Source: Streptosporangium saharense (lineage in GTDB: Bacteria; Actinomycetota; Actinomycetes; Streptosporangiales; Streptosporangiaceae). Taken from it: a stretch of DNA of 64,000 nt. The stretch lies in NCBI RefSeq assembly GCF_014203715.1, contig NZ_JACHJP010000002.1, positions 1,116,001 to 1,180,000 on the forward strand, read 5' to 3'. This document shows, piece after piece, positions 7,745-19,598 of this stretch (its first letter is position 1; each line of letters opens with the position of its first letter). The notes under the pieces were generated by a model. It was not told the origin of the DNA and did no database searches. It saw nothing but the letters and a program-made list of their open reading frames with translations. The translations under genes and the position numbers were made by a program.

Positions 7745-9371
7745 TGGTCGCGGCCCTGGCCGCGTCGACGATGCCGTGGCCGTAGAAGCCGTTGTGGGCC
7801 TTGGAACCCTGGCAGGTGTGGGCGTTGTCCCCGGTGAAGCCCTGGTAGACGTAGCGCCGGGGGCTCGGGCAGGAGGTCTGGGAGGCGCTGGCGTAGAGCA
7901 GTCGTTCGACGTCGGCGGGCCGCATGGTGACGCCGTCCTTGGCGGGCTTGCCGAAGCGGCTGATGATGATGGCGGCGACGCCGGTCACGTGCGGGGCGGC
8001 CATGGAGCTGCCCGCGAGGTACTGGTAGTAGGCGCAGGTTCCGCCCTGGCAGTCGCGGACGACGGAGTCGGTGCGCGGTTTGCCGTCGGCGTCGATGAGG
8101 CGCCCGGCGCGGAGCACGTTCTCGGGGACCGCGGCGAGGACGGTCCTGGTGATGTCCTGGCCGCCCTTGCCGTCGGGTGAGTCGGCGGCGTCGCCGCCGG
8201 GGGCCGCCAGGTCGGTCTGCTCGACGCCGTAGTCGGAGTAGGAGGCCTTGCGCTTGCTGGGGCCGACTGCGGAGACCGAGATGACACCGTTGGACTCGGC
8301 GGGGACGCTGAGGCAGGAGTTGTCGATCTCGCGGTTGCGCTGGGTGTCGAGGGGATAGTCGGGGCTGATGGGGTCGATCTTCGGGCTGCCGAGGTCGGTG
8401 GCCTCGTTGCCGATGGCGCTGATCAGGGTGACGCCGTGGTCGCGGGCGTAGTCGAGGGCGCGCTGCATGCCGGTGATGACGCCGCGCTGTTCGAGCTGTT
8501 CGGCCTTGGAGTCGCTGGGGTTGGCGGTGCAGTTGAACAGCCACGGGTCGATGTAGTAGCTCATGTTGACCACGTCGATGCCGTGGTCGGCGGCGTAGGT
8601 GAGGGCGTCGAGGCTGGGTTTGAGGAAGAACACCCCGGAGTCCTGGCCGGCGCGGAGGTTGATGAGGGAGACGCCGGGGGCGACGCCCGCGACGCCCAGC
8701 CCGTTGACCGGGGAGGCGATGGTACTGGCCACGTGGGTTCCGTGGCCGTCGTCGTCCCAGTCGGCGGGGTCCTTGCAGCCTTCGAACTCGCAGGGGCCGT
8801 CGAGGTCCTTGCCGTTGGGGTCCTTGGGGATGTCGGTGACGAAGTTGCGGCTGAGGTCGCGGTTGAAGTTCGGGGCGATGTCGGGGTGTTTGCCGTCGAT
8901 GCCGGTGTCGATGACGCCGACCAGCACCTTTTTGTCGCCGGGGGCGGTGAGGTGGGATCCGCCCGCGGTCGCGCCGATCATCTTCATGTCCCACTGCCGG
9001 TCGGCGAGGGGCTCGCCTCCGGCGACGGTGAGGCTGCGGATGTCGGAGGCGCTGACGCCGGTCACGGGGACCGAGGCGGCGCGGCCGATCCTGTGGTCGC
9101 TGGAGATCCCGGCGACGGAGGGGTCCGTGGCGAGGCTCTCCACGAAGCGGGTCGCGGGGCCCCTGGCGATGACGTATCCGAGCTTGGGCTCGGTGGAGAC
9201 CGGGGTTCCCCCGGCCGCCTCGATGGCGTCGACGGCTCCGGTGCGCGCGCCGTCGGCGTAGAAGACGAGGTAGTCGCGCGTCGCGGCGGCCTGGTTCACC
9301 GGGGTCACGGCGGTGAGGCTCGCGACCACGGCGGCGGTCGCCCCTGCCAGGCGTGTGCGCCAGCGGTTCAT
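7734..9371 (-). CDS. Secreted S8 (subtilisin-like) serine protease
   Basis: A 545-aa preproprotein. The signal peptide is MNRWRTRLAGATAAVVASLT with an Ala-rich exit near residue 30. An I9-type prodomain spans about residues 32-95 (DYLVFYADGARTGAVDAIEA). The catalytic domain carries the full triad: D155 in VGVIDTGIDG, H210 in DGHGTHVAS, and Ser in LAGSSMAAPHV. An acid-Cys-rich insertion (CEFEGCKD) precedes the His. ATG at 9371 follows GGAGG; an extension to 9428 is open but lacks signal-peptide logic. It is exported and probably autoactivated outside the cell. The gene converges with the glycosyltransferase, and the two coding ends overlap by 11 nt. Confidence 0.94.
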   Translation of the reverse strand: MNRWRTRLAGATAAVVASLTAVTPVNQAAATRDYLVFYADGARTGAVDAIEAAGGTPVSTEPKLGYVIARGPATRFVESLATDPSVAGISSDHRIGRAASVPVTGVSASDIRSLTVAGGEPLADRQWDMKMIGATAGGSHLTAPGDKKVLVGVIDTGIDGKHPDIAPNFNRDLSRNFVTDIPKDPNGKDLDGPCEFEGCKDPADWDDDGHGTHVASTIASPVNGLGVAGVAPGVSLINLRAGQDSGVFFLKPSLDALTYAADHGIDVVNMSYYIDPWLFNCTANPSDSKAEQLEQRGVITGMQRALDYARDHGVTLISAIGNEATDLGSPKIDPISPDYPLDTQRNREIDNSCLSVPAESNGVISVSAVGPSKRKASYSDYGVEQTDLAAPGGDAADSPDGKGGQDITRTVLAAVPENVLRAGRLIDADGKPRTDSVVRDCQGGTCAYYQYLAGSSMAAPHVTGVAAIIISRFGKPAKDGVTMRPADVERLLYASASQTSCPSPRRYVYQGFTGDNAHTCQGSKAHNGFYGHGIVDAARAATITP

Positions 9372-9434
9372 CGATCCTCCACATCCGTCAGGGCCAGGAG
9401 AATCATCCTCAAGCCATCCAACCCGCAAAGCAAA

Positions 9435-9481
9435 CCGGTGTTCCCGGTACGGCTGGCGGGCAGCCGTACCGGGAACACCGG
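9435..9481 (-). terminator. 21-bp perfect hairpin terminator of gltBD
   Basis: Arms 9435-9455 and 9461-9481 are perfectly complementary over 21 bp with a GCGGG loop. On the minus strand the stem is followed by TTTGCTTTGCG. It begins right after the gltD stop and separates gltBD from the protease gene transcribed the same way. Confidence 0.8.
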
Positions 9482-9489
9482 GTTCGTGG

Positions 9490-10968
<1,479 letters not shown>

Positions 10969-10983
10969 CGGTGTGTACCCCCC

Positions 10984-13900
10984 TTATCCCTGCACCGCGG
11001 CCGTCATGACCGCCTCGTCGATGTCCCTGCCCTCGCGTCTGGCGGCCTCGGCCGCGCGGAGCACGCGCTTGTAGTCGGTCGGCATGATCTTGCGGAAGCG
11101 GGACGGGTCCCAGTCGGCGAGGAGTTCCCTGGCGACGGCCGAACCGGTCTCCGCCAGGTGGGTCTCGACGATCTCCCGCAGCGCGTCGGCGTCGGTCTCG
11201 TCCAGGTCCTCGATCTCGACCATCTCGCGGTTGATCCGCGCGGTGTCGGGGTCGAGGAGGTAGGCGACGCCGCCGGACATGCCCGCGGCGAAGTTGCGGC
11301 CCGTGGGGCCGAGGACGACGGCCCTGCCGCCGGTCATGTACTCGCAGCCGTGGTCGCCGACGCCCTCGACGACGGCGGTGGCCCCGGAGTTGCGGACGCA
11401 GAAGCGTTCGCCGACGACACCGCGGATGTAGGCCTCGCCGGAGGTGGCGCCGTACAGGCCGACGTTTCCGGCGATGATGTGGCCGTCGAGGGGGGCCTCC
11501 TCGTAGGGCCTGACGGTGATCCGGCCGCCGGACAGGCCCTTGCCGAGGTAGTCGTTGGCGTCGCCGGTCAGGCGCAGGGTGACGCCCCTGGGCACGAAGG
11601 CGCCGAAGGAGTTGCCCGCGGAGCCGGTGAAGCGGACGTCGATGGTGTTGTCGGGCAGGCCCGCGCCGCCGTACCGCTTGGTCACCTCGTGGCCGAGCAT
11701 GGTGCCGACCGTACGGTTGACGTTGCGGATGGGCAGGTCGAGCGTGACCCTGGTGCCGTTGGCCAGGGCGCCCTCGGCGAGCTGGATCAGGGTGTGGTCC
11801 AGGGCCCGCTCCAGGCCGTGGTCCTGCTCGGTGACGCGGCGCAGCGCGGTTCCCTCGGGCAGTTCTGGGCGGTGCAGGATCGGCGTGAGGTCGAGGCCGG
11901 ACGCCTTCCAGTGCTGCTCGGCGGAGACGGTGTCGAGCAGTTCGGCGTGGCCGATGGCCTCCTCGATGCTGCGGAAGCCGAGGGCGGCGAGATACTCGCG
12001 GATCTCCTCGGCGATGAACTCGAAGAAGTTGACGACGAACTCGGGCTTGCCGCTGAAGCGCCTGCGCAGCTCAGGGTTCTGGGTGGCGACGCCGACCGGG
12101 CAGGTGTCCAGGTGGCACACGCGCATCATCACGCAGCCGGAGACGACCAGCGGGGCGGTGGCGAAGCCGTACTCCTCGGCGCCGAGCAGGGCGGCGATGA
12201 CCACGTCGCGGCCGGTCTTGAGCTGGCCGTCCACCTGCACGACGATGCGGTCGCGCAGGCCGTTGAGCAGCAGCGTCTGCTGGGTCTCGGCCAGGCCGAG
12301 CTCCCAGGGGGCGCCGGCGTGCTTGAGGGAGGTCAGCGGGGAGGCGCCGGTGCCGCCATCGTGGCCGGAGATGAGCACGACGTCGGCGTGGGCCTTGGAC
12401 ACGCCCGCCGCGACCGTGCCGACGCCGACCTCGGCCACGAGCTTGACGTGCACGCGGGCGGCCGGGTTGGCGTTCTTCAGGTCATGGATGAGCTGGGCGA
12501 GGTCCTCGATGGAGTAGATGTCGTGGTGCGGCGGCGGCGAGATGAGGCCGACGCCGGGGGTCGAGTGCCTGGTCTTGGCGATCCAGGGGTAGACCTTGTG
12601 GCCGGGAAGCTGGCCGCCCTCGCCGGGCTTGGCGCCCTGGGCCATCTTGATCTGCAGGTCGTCGGCGTTGACGAGGTACTCGGAGGTGACGCCGAAGCGG
12701 CCCGAGGCGACCTGCTTGATGGCCGAGCGGCGGGCGGGGTCGTGCAGCCGCTCCGGGTCCTCACCGCCCTCGCCGGTGTTGGACTTGCCGCCGAGGCGGT
12801 TCATCGCGATGGCGAGGGTCTCGTGCGCCTCCATCGAGATGGAGCCGTAGGACATGGCGCCGGTCGAGAAGCGCTTGACGATCTCGCTGACCGGCTCGAC
12901 CTCGTCGATCGGGACGGGCTCGCGCACTCCCTCGCGGAGGGTGAACAGGCCGCGCAGGGTCATGAGCCGCTCGGCCTGGGAGTCGACGAGGGAGGTGTAC
13001 TCCTTGAAGATCTCGTAGCGGCGGGAACGGGTGGCGTGCTGGAGCTTGAAGACGGTCTCGGGGTTGAACAGGTGCGGTTCGCCCTCGCGGCGCCACTGGT
13101 ACTCGCCGCCGACCTCAAGGCGGCGGTGGGCGTTCTCGGCCCTGGGGTAGGCGCGGGCGTGGCGCAGCGCGGTCTCCCTGGCCAGGACGTCGAAGCCGAC
13201 GCCGCCGAGGCGGGAGGTGGTGCCGGTGAAGCAGGTGGCGATGACGTCCTCGCCGAGGCCGAGCGCCTCGAAGATCTGGGCGCCGGTGTAGGAGGCGACT
13301 GTGGACACGCCCATCTTGGACATGACCTTCAGGACGCCCTTGCCATACGCCTTGATGAGGTTGCGCACGGCCTTGTCGCGCTCGACCTTCAGGACGCCGG
13401 AGGCGATCATGTCCTCGACGGTCTCGATGGCGAGGTAGGGGTTGACCGCTCCGGCGCCGTAGCCGATGAGCAGCGCCATGTGGTGGGCCTCACGCGCCTC
13501 GCCGGTCTCGATGACCAGGCCGACCCGGGTGCGGGTCTTCTCGGCGATGAGGTGGTGGTGGACCGCGCCGGTGAGCATCAGCGACGGGATGGGCGCCAGG
13601 ACGTCGGAGGAGCCCCGGTCGGACAGCACGATGATCCGCGCCCCGCCCTCGATCGCGGCCGAGACCTCGGCGCGGATCTCCTCGATGCGGTGGAGCAGGG
13701 CCTCGCCGCCGCCGCGGACCTCGTAGAGGCCGGAGACGACGTGCGGCCGGAAGCCGGGCAGCGCGCCCTCGTCGTTGATGTGGATGATCTTGGCGAGCTC
13801 GTCGTTGTCGATCACCGGGTAGGGCAGCACGAGCTGGCGGCAGGAGGAGGGCTCAGGGACGAGCAGGTTGCCCTCCGGGCCGAGCGTGCTGGCCAGGGAG

Positions 13901-15489
13901 GTGACGAGCTCCTCGCGGATGGCGTCCAGCGGCGGGTTGGTGACCTGCGCGAACAGCTGGCTGAAGTAGTCGAACAGCAGCCTGGGCCGGTCGCTGAGGA
14001 CGGCGACGGGCGTGTCGGTGCCCATGGAGCCGATGGGCTCGGCGCCCGCGCGGGCCATGGGCGCCAGGATGATCCGCAGTTCTTCCTCGGTGTAGCCGAA
14101 GGTCTGCTGCCGCCGGATCAGGGCCTCGTGGGTGGGGATCTCCCGCGAACGGGCGGGCAGTTCCTCGAAGCGGACCAGGCCGGCGTGCAGCCAGTCGCCG
14201 TAGGGCAGTTCTGCGGCGAGCTGGGCCTTGATCTCGTCGTCCTCGATGATCTTGCCGCGGGCGGTGTCGACCAGGAACATCCTGCCGGGCTGCAGGCGGC
14301 CCTTGCGGACCACGTCCTGCGCGGGGATGTCCAGGACGCCCGCCTCGGAGGCGAGCACGACGAGGCCGTCGGTGGTGACCCAGAACCGGCCGGGACGCAG
14401 GCCGTTGCGGTCGAGGACGGCGCCGACGAGGGTGCCGTCGGAGAAGGTGATCGAGGCGGGGCCGTCCCAGGCCTCCATGAGAGTGGAGTGGAACTCGTAG
14501 AAGGCCCGCCGCGCGGGGTCCATCTCGGTGTTGTTCTCCCACGCCTCGGGGATCATCATCAGCACGGCGTGGGGCAGTTCGCGTCCGGCGAGGTGGAGCA
14601 GTTCGAGCGTCTCGTCGAAGGAGGCGGTGTCGGAGCCCTCGGGGTCGCAGATGGGGAACAGCCGCGACAGGTCGCCGGGCAGGGCGGCGGTGTCCAGCAT
14701 GGCCTCGCGGGCGCGCATCCAGTTGCGGTTGCCCTTGACCGTGTTGATCTCGCCGTTGTGGGCGACGTAGCGGTAGGGGTGCGCCAGCGGCCAGGAGGGG
14801 AAGGTGTTGGTCGAGAAGCGCGAGTGGACCAGCGAGATCGCGCTCTCGTAGCGCTCGTCGCTCAGGTCGGGGAAGAACGGCTCGACCTGGCCGGGGGTGA
14901 GCATGCCCTTGTAGACGATCGTCCGCGAGCTGAGCGAGGGGAAGTAGACCTTCGCCTCGTGCTCGGCCCGCTTGCGCAGGCAGAAGGCGAGCCTGTCCAG
15001 TTCGAGGCCGCTCTCGCCGCCGGGGGAGCTGACGAACAGTTGCGCGAAGTGCGGCATCGTCGCGCGGGCGCTCGGGCCGGGCAGCGTCGGGTCGGTCGGG
15101 ACCTCGCGCCAGCCGAGAACCGTCAGGCCCTCCTCGTCCGCGATCCGCTCGATCAGCCGTACCGCGTCGCCGCGGGCCTCGGCGTCGGCGGGCAGGAAGG
15201 CCGTACCGGCGGCGTAGGAGCCCGCGTCGGGGAGCGGGAAGCCCGCTTCTGCGCGGAGGAAGGTGTCGGGGATCTGCGTGAGGATTCCGGCACCGTCACC
15301 GGTGTCCGGCTCGCTTCCCTGGGCCCCCCGGTGGTCGAGGTTGCACAGGGCCGTCAGCGCCTTCGTGACGATGTCGTGGCTGCGGCGTCCCGCGACGTCG
15401 GCGACCATGGCGACGCCACAGGCGTCGTGCTCGTTCGAAGGGTGGTACAGGCCCTGAGGCTCGGGAAAACCGAGGTGGGCAGCAGGCAT
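10984..15489 (-). CDS. gltB: Glutamate synthase large subunit
   Basis: A 1501-aa multidomain enzyme. The N-terminal Ntn amidotransferase starts at Cys24 ([12 protein letters not shown]) after a short propeptide that must be removed. It hydrolyses glutamine, and ammonia is tunnelled to the FMN synthase barrel. The synthase domain includes [23 protein letters not shown] and the 3Fe-4S cysteines C-x5-C-x4-C in [12 protein letters not shown]. The C-terminal glutamate-synthase alpha-subunit beta-helix domain (GXXGXXXG repeats) covers about the last 250 residues. Works with GltD in ammonium assimilation. Length is typical. ATG at 15489 places the propeptide at a normal size. Confidence 0.97.
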   Translation of the reverse strand: MPAAHLGFPEPQGLYHPSNEHDACGVAMVADVAGRRSHDIVTKALTALCNLDHRGAQGSEPDTGDGAGILTQIPDTFLRAEAGFPLPDAGSYAAGTAFLPADAEARGDAVRLIERIADEEGLTVLGWREVPTDPTLPGPSARATMPHFAQLFVSSPGGESGLELDRLAFCLRKRAEHEAKVYFPSLSSRTIVYKGMLTPGQVEPFFPDLSDERYESAISLVHSRFSTNTFPSWPLAHPYRYVAHNGEINTVKGNRNWMRAREAMLDTAALPGDLSRLFPICDPEGSDTASFDETLELLHLAGRELPHAVLMMIPEAWENNTEMDPARRAFYEFHSTLMEAWDGPASITFSDGTLVGAVLDRNGLRPGRFWVTTDGLVVLASEAGVLDIPAQDVVRKGRLQPGRMFLVDTARGKIIEDDEIKAQLAAELPYGDWLHAGLVRFEELPARSREIPTHEALIRRQQTFGYTEEELRIILAPMARAGAEPIGSMGTDTPVAVLSDRPRLLFDYFSQLFAQVTNPPLDAIREELVTSLASTLGPEGNLLVPEPSSCRQLVLPYPVIDNDELAKIIHINDEGALPGFRPHVVSGLYEVRGGGEALLHRIEEIRAEVSAAIEGGARIIVLSDRGSSDVLAPIPSLMLTGAVHHHLIAEKTRTRVGLVIETGEAREAHHMALLIGYGAGAVNPYLAIETVEDMIASGVLKVERDKAVRNLIKAYGKGVLKVMSKMGVSTVASYTGAQIFEALGLGEDVIATCFTGTTSRLGGVGFDVLARETALRHARAYPRAENAHRRLEVGGEYQWRREGEPHLFNPETVFKLQHATRSRRYEIFKEYTSLVDSQAERLMTLRGLFTLREGVREPVPIDEVEPVSEIVKRFSTGAMSYGSISMEAHETLAIAMNRLGGKSNTGEGGEDPERLHDPARRSAIKQVASGRFGVTSEYLVNADDLQIKMAQGAKPGEGGQLPGHKVYPWIAKTRHSTPGVGLISPPPHHDIYSIEDLAQLIHDLKNANPAARVHVKLVAEVGVGTVAAGVSKAHADVVLISGHDGGTGASPLTSLKHAGAPWELGLAETQQTLLLNGLRDRIVVQVDGQLKTGRDVVIAALLGAEEYGFATAPLVVSGCVMMRVCHLDTCPVGVATQNPELRRRFSGKPEFVVNFFEFIAEEIREYLAALGFRSIEEAIGHAELLDTVSAEQHWKASGLDLTPILHRPELPEGTALRRVTEQDHGLERALDHTLIQLAEGALANGTRVTLDLPIRNVNRTVGTMLGHEVTKRYGGAGLPDNTIDVRFTGSAGNSFGAFVPRGVTLRLTGDANDYLGKGLSGGRITVRPYEEAPLDGHIIAGNVGLYGATSGEAYIRGVVGERFCVRNSGATAVVEGVGDHGCEYMTGGRAVVLGPTGRNFAAGMSGGVAYLLDPDTARINREMVEIEDLDETDADALREIVETHLAETGSAVARELLADWDPSRFRKIMPTDYKRVLRAAEAARREGRDIDEAVMTAAVQG

Positions 15490-15773
15490 CGAATCCCTCC
15501 CGTCGTCTCACTGCTCTGGATCAAGCCAGGGACGACGTTGGCCCTGCTGCGTGGTGGGTAGACATTACCGTACCCTGCCGGAAACCTACCTACCCGGTCC
15601 GCATAGCGACCATTTAGCATAGGTTTGCCCATCTCAACCAACATTCCTGTACGGCCCGGCATTCCCCCTGCCAGTCCCGCCGTCCCCGCCGCGAGAACGC
15701 CCGCGTCCACCACGCGGCCCCGGCGCTTCCCAGCACGGCGAAGGTCCCGGCGAACACGCCCTAAGGTTGGCGC

Positions 15774-17309
15774 ATGGACGCGATCGCGGATCTCCTCACC
15801 CGGGCGGGAGTCGACGGCAGGAGGCCGAGGGCGGTGCTGGCCGCGCTGGGCGAGGGCCGCTGGTGGACCCTCGCGGACCTGGTCAGGCAGACCGCGACCT
15901 CGCGGCGGACGGTGGAGTCCCTGCTGCGCGAGCTGGACCTCGAACGTTCCGGCGAGCGTTTCCGGCTCAGGGCCCCGCTGCCGGAGGTGTCCCCGACCCG
16001 CGCGCCCGCCGACCCGGTGGCGCACCTGCTGCCCGCCCACGCCGACCTGGTCGCCACGATGGAGCGCCTGATCGCCGGGGCTCCCCGGGGGCGTCACACG
16101 CTCGACCACGTGTCGGCGACCGCGGAGACCGTGGTCAGGCGGGCCCTGCTGCTCGACGCCAGGTTCTGGCTCGACGGCGCCCGGCTGCTGTGCGTCGGCG
16201 ACCACGACCTGACCTCGCTGGCCGCCGCGGCGCTGCACCCCGGCCTTGAGGTGACCGTCGCCGACATCGACGAGCGCATCCTCGGCTACATCGCCGAGCA
16301 GGCCGACCGCCTGAACCTGCCGGTGCGCACCCGCTGGGCCGACCTGCGCCTCGGCCTGCCCGCCTCCACGCGTGGCTGGGCCGACCTGGCGATCACCGAC
16401 CCGCCCTACACGCCCGAGGGCGTCGGGCTGTTCGTCGCCCGCGCCGCGGAGGGCCTGCGCGACCGCGACCAGGGCCGTCTCCTGCTGGCGTACGGCGCCA
16501 GCGAGCGGACTCCCGCGCTGGCGCTGAAGGTGCAGAACGCCCTGGCGGCCCTCAACCTGGTCAGTGAGGCGATCTACCCCGACTTCAACCGCTATCTCGG
16601 CGCGGAGGCCATCGGCTCGGCCGCCGACCTGTACGTCCTGCGGCCGACCACGAAGACCTGGCCCGCCGTCGCCGCCCGCGTCGAGGGCCTCAGCGCCGCC
16701 ATCTACACCCAGGGCCCCCAGGCTGTCGAGTCGGCCGCCTCCCCCGCTCCCCCGGCCCTGCTCGACGGGACGCCGGAGGTGCTGGTCGGCGACTGGCCCG
16801 CCCAGTTGCTGCCCCGCGTCCCCAGGGCCCGCCTGACGACCTGGCTGGCCAAGCCGTACGCCACCGATCCCGCCGAGGTCGCCATCGCGGTGCCCGCGGG
16901 GCTTGAGGCCGCGCTGTCCCGGCTGCTGCTGGCCACCCGCGCCCGCCGCGTCCAGGTCACGCTCGCCGAGCCACCCGCGAGCCCGCCCGCCGAACTGTCC
17001 GCCGTCTACGAACTGACCGTCCACGGCAACACCATCCACGCCGTACGGCTGCCGCCCCCGTCAACCGACGAGGGGCGCGTCCTGCGGCGCGTCCTGGACA
17101 ACGCCCACGGCAAGGTCGCCAACACCTGGCGGGAGGCTCTCATCTCGGTCAGGGGTGAGCTGACCAAGAGGCAGGCCAGGGCACTCGTCGCGGAGAGCGC
17201 GCCGTGGGCGCGGGACGTCACCGTGCTGGAGCTGCCCGCGCACCGGCTGCGGGAGCTCGGGGACGCGGTCGCGCGCTCCCTGACCGCGCCCGTCCCGGCC
17301 TCGGACTAG
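15774..17309 (+). CDS. N4-bis(aminopropyl)spermidine synthase-like (BpsA family) protein
   Basis: A 511-aa protein. An N-terminal winged-helix-like segment (about 1-65, WTLADLVRQTATSRRTVESL) precedes a Rossmann aminopropyltransferase core. The core has the BpsA landmarks GDHDLTS (142-148), ADIDERILGYI and ITDPPYTPEG (207-216). In thermophiles BpsA makes branched polyamines from spermidine and decarboxylated SAM. Here the Asp of the usual GDDD is His (GDHD). Residues beyond about 330 form a second domain not known from the archaeal enzyme, with TLAEPPASPPAEL. Substrate is therefore unproven. The gene diverges from gltB and converges with the next gene at a 3-nt gap. Confidence 0.75.
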   Translation: MDAIADLLTRAGVDGRRPRAVLAALGEGRWWTLADLVRQTATSRRTVESLLRELDLERSGERFRLRAPLPEVSPTRAPADPVAHLLPAHADLVATMERLIAGAPRGRHTLDHVSATAETVVRRALLLDARFWLDGARLLCVGDHDLTSLAAAALHPGLEVTVADIDERILGYIAEQADRLNLPVRTRWADLRLGLPASTRGWADLAITDPPYTPEGVGLFVARAAEGLRDRDQGRLLLAYGASERTPALALKVQNALAALNLVSEAIYPDFNRYLGAEAIGSAADLYVLRPTTKTWPAVAARVEGLSAAIYTQGPQAVESAASPAPPALLDGTPEVLVGDWPAQLLPRVPRARLTTWLAKPYATDPAEVAIAVPAGLEAALSRLLLATRARRVQVTLAEPPASPPAELSAVYELTVHGNTIHAVRLPPPSTDEGRVLRRVLDNAHGKVANTWREALISVRGELTKRQARALVAESAPWARDVTVLELPAHRLRELGDAVARSLTAPVPASD

Positions 17310-17312
17310 GTC

Positions 17313-17927
17313 TCAGCGCACCAGGCGGTGCTGGATCAGCAGGCTGGGGCTGTCCACGGCCACCTGCGGGAAGGTCAGGTCCACCTTGCCCGCGTCCGGC
17401 GCGGGGGCGACCCAGCTGACGGTGACGTAGTGGCCCAGGGCGCGGGCCTGCGCCCAGCCCGTGCTCCCCTGGAAACCGTCGGCGGCGGGCCGTACGAAAC
17501 CGCCGTGGCCCAGCGCGTCGACGAGCCGGTCGGCGGCGGCGGAGTCGGCCAGGTTGAAGATGACGAACTGCCCGAGGACCAGGCCGTCGCCGGTGGCGTA
17601 GCGGGCGCGCAACGCCTGGGTGCACCCCGCGACGGCCTCCCGCGCCGTGCCCCACACCGCCGAGGCGCAGTCGGTGAGCTCCTCGGTGCCCTGGCTCGCG
17701 AGCGTCGTGCCGCCCGCGCTCACCGAGCCGGTGGGGAAGATCTCCGCGACGGTCAGCGGGTCGGGGTCGGCGGCCCGGGTGGCGATGGGCTCGTAGTGCG
17801 CCGTGGTCCGCTCGGCCCTGAACGTGGCCGGGCGCTGGGTGTCCTCCTCCGCCCGCGACCACAGGAACGCCGCCGCTCCCCCGGCGGCGAGGAGCACGAC
17901 GACGGCGGCGACGATCCACTTGCGCAT
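17313..17927 (-). CDS. Single-pass membrane-anchored protein, paralogue of the preceding gene product
   Basis: A 204-aa protein of no family I recognise. One N-terminal membrane helix (RKWIVAAVVVLLAAGGAAAF) is followed by an extracytoplasmic domain. It matches its upstream neighbour along the domain: YEPIATRAADPDPLTVAEIF, CASAVWGTAREAVAGCTQAL and ALGHYVTVSWV correspond to FAPIERNTADPAPLTLKEIF, CSAAVWG...GCTQAL and AMGHYAALVWI. Two conserved Cys could form a disulfide. ATG at 17927 starts at the membrane anchor. It ends a minus-strand operon containing lgt and a VIT-family transporter, 26 nt after its paralogue. Confidence 0.7.
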   Translation of the reverse strand: MRKWIVAAVVVLLAAGGAAAFLWSRAEEDTQRPATFRAERTTAHYEPIATRAADPDPLTVAEIFPTGSVSAGGTTLASQGTEELTDCASAVWGTAREAVAGCTQALRARYATGDGLVLGQFVIFNLADSAAADRLVDALGHGGFVRPAADGFQGSTGWAQARALGHYVTVSWVAPAPDAGKVDLTFPQVAVDSPSLLIQHRLVR

Positions 17928-17953
17928 GGGCGATGAGCTTACTGTCCGTGAGG

Positions 17954-18838
17954 TCACGAGGGGGGCGGAGTGGGACTCACCGCGACGACACGGCGGAACA
18001 CGGCCTTCTCGGCGTCCCTGACCGCCAGCGACAGGGAGACGAAGTCGTCCTTGGGGCCGGGTTCGGCGCCGTCGGTGCGGCCGATCCAGACCAGGGCCGC
18101 GTAGTGCCCCATGGCGTGACCGCTGGCCTCGCTGTGACCGGTCGAGGAGAAGACCGTCCTGCCGCCCTGCGTGAGCGGCTGCGCCCAGCCTCCCCGGTAG
18201 CCCGCGGTCAGGGACTGGACCAGCGCGTTGGCCGCGGCGGTGTCACGCAGGTTGAACAGGGTGTACTGCGCGGCGTAACGGCCGTCGGCGCTGGTGTAGG
18301 CGCCGCGCAGCGCCTGGGTGCAGCCCGCCCCGGTGAGCTGACCGGCCAGCTCCTGGCCCCAGACCGCCGCCGAGCAGGTCGTGTCGAGCTTGGTCGCGCC
18401 CAGCCGCAGCGTGATCGCGCCCTCCTTGAGGGTCCTGACGGCGAAGATCTCCTTGAGGGTGAGCGGCGCCGGGTCGGCGGTGTTGCGCTCGATGGGCGCG
18501 AACAGCTTCGGCGAGTTCCATCCCTTGTAGGCGTCGGGCCTCGGCTGGGTCACGATGGCCGCGGCGGTGGCCCGCTCGGGCACGAAGTCGTTGCCGAGCG
18601 CGGAGATCACGAAGGCGAGGACGACCGCGGCGACGACCACTCCCACGACGGAGCCGCCGATCACCAGCAGCCGCTGCTGCAGGGGGCTCAGGCCGAGCTC
18701 CTGCAGCCTGGTGCCGTCGGTTGGCTGCGTGGCCTTGGACGCCCGGGACGGCTTGGTGGTCCTGGCGGGGCTGCGGCGGCGCCTGCGAGGCGGCGGGGCC
18801 TGCGGGCCCGGTGAACTCTGTGGGGTCTGCGCGTTCAC
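17954..18838 (-). CDS. Single-pass membrane protein with basic cytoplasmic tail, paralogue of the next gene product
   Basis: A 294-aa protein. Residues 1-55 are Pro/Arg-rich and basic (PPPRRRRRSPARTTKP). One membrane helix follows (about 60-82, LLVIGGSVVGVVVAAVVLAF), then a 210-residue outside domain. The domain shares CSAAVWG, GCTQALRGAY, YTLFNLRDTAAANALV and AMGHYAALVWIG with the 204-aa protein encoded 26 nt downstream, so the pair arose by duplication. Start GTG at 18838 overlaps the VIT gene stop as GTGA, implying translational coupling. Function is unknown; the extracellular Cys pair and operon with lgt suggest an envelope role (inference). Confidence 0.75.
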   Translation of the reverse strand: MNAQTPQSSPGPQAPPPRRRRRSPARTTKPSRASKATQPTDGTRLQELGLSPLQQRLLVIGGSVVGVVVAAVVLAFVISALGNDFVPERATAAAIVTQPRPDAYKGWNSPKLFAPIERNTADPAPLTLKEIFAVRTLKEGAITLRLGATKLDTTCSAAVWGQELAGQLTGAGCTQALRGAYTSADGRYAAQYTLFNLRDTAAANALVQSLTAGYRGGWAQPLTQGGRTVFSSTGHSEASGHAMGHYAALVWIGRTDGAEPGPKDDFVSLSLAVRDAEKAVFRRVVAVSPTPPPS

Positions 18839-19554
18839 AGGCCGTTCCCTCCCAGCAGGTGGCCGAGGCCGAAGGTCAGCAGCGCGGCGAGCGCGCCGAC
18901 GCCGAGCTGGCGCAGCCCGCTGTACCACCAGCTGCGCGCGGTGACCCTGGAGACCAGGGCGCCCGCCCCGAACAGCGCCAGGCACGAGACGATCGCGGAG
19001 CCGACCAGGCTGGTCACCCCGAGGAGGTACGGCAGCAGCGGCAGGACGGCGCCGACGCTGAAGGACAGGAACGAGGAGACCGCGGCGATCTTGGGTGAGG
19101 GCAGGTCCTTGGGGGTGACGCCGAGTTCGGCGCTGGTGTGCACCTCAAGCGCCTTGTCCAGGTCGAGGGAGATCTGCCTGGCCACCTCCGCCGCCAGCTC
19201 GGGTTCGACGCCGCGCGACTCGTAGAGCTGGGCCAGCTCGTACCGCTCGGCCTCGGGGTTGCGCTCCAGCTCACGCCGCTCGACGCCGATCTCGGCGACG
19301 GCGAGCTCCCGCTGGCTGGCGACCGAGACGTACTCGCCGCCCGCCATGGAGAACGCGCCCGCCGCCAGGCCCGCGATACCGGCCAGCACGACGACCCGGG
19401 TGCTCGTCGTGCCGCCCGCGACACCGGCGATCAGCGCGAAGTTCGACACGAGCCCGTCCATCGCCCCGAAGACGGAGGGCCGCAGCCAGCCGCCGGTGAC
19501 GTCCCGGTGGGCGTGGTGGATCTCGGCGCGCTCCTGGGCGCCGCCCTGACTCAT
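18835..19554 (-). CDS. VIT1/CCC1-family iron/manganese transporter
   Basis: A 239-aa membrane protein. It starts with the family signature HRDVTGGWLRPSVFGAMDGL and continues VSNFALIAGVAGG. The central cytoplasmic helix-rich metal-binding part is Glu-rich (VGVERRELERNPEAERYEL region), flanked by five membrane helices. Plant and yeast relatives move Fe2+ or Mn2+ out of the cytosol into vacuoles; bacterial members probably export or detoxify the metal. ATG at 19554 has a good GAGG 5 nt away. An alternative GTG at 19602 overlaps the lgt stop as GTGA. The downstream paralogous pair is coupled to it. Confidence 0.88.
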   Translation of the reverse strand: MSQGGAQERAEIHHAHRDVTGGWLRPSVFGAMDGLVSNFALIAGVAGGTTSTRVVVLAGIAGLAAGAFSMAGGEYVSVASQRELAVAEIGVERRELERNPEAERYELAQLYESRGVEPELAAEVARQISLDLDKALEVHTSAELGVTPKDLPSPKIAAVSSFLSFSVGAVLPLLPYLLGVTSLVGSAIVSCLALFGAGALVSRVTARSWWYSGLRQLGVGALAALLTFGLGHLLGGNGL

Positions 19555-19598
19555 CGTTCCTCTTTCTTCGCCTGGTTCCTCCGCAGGGGGGACACGGC

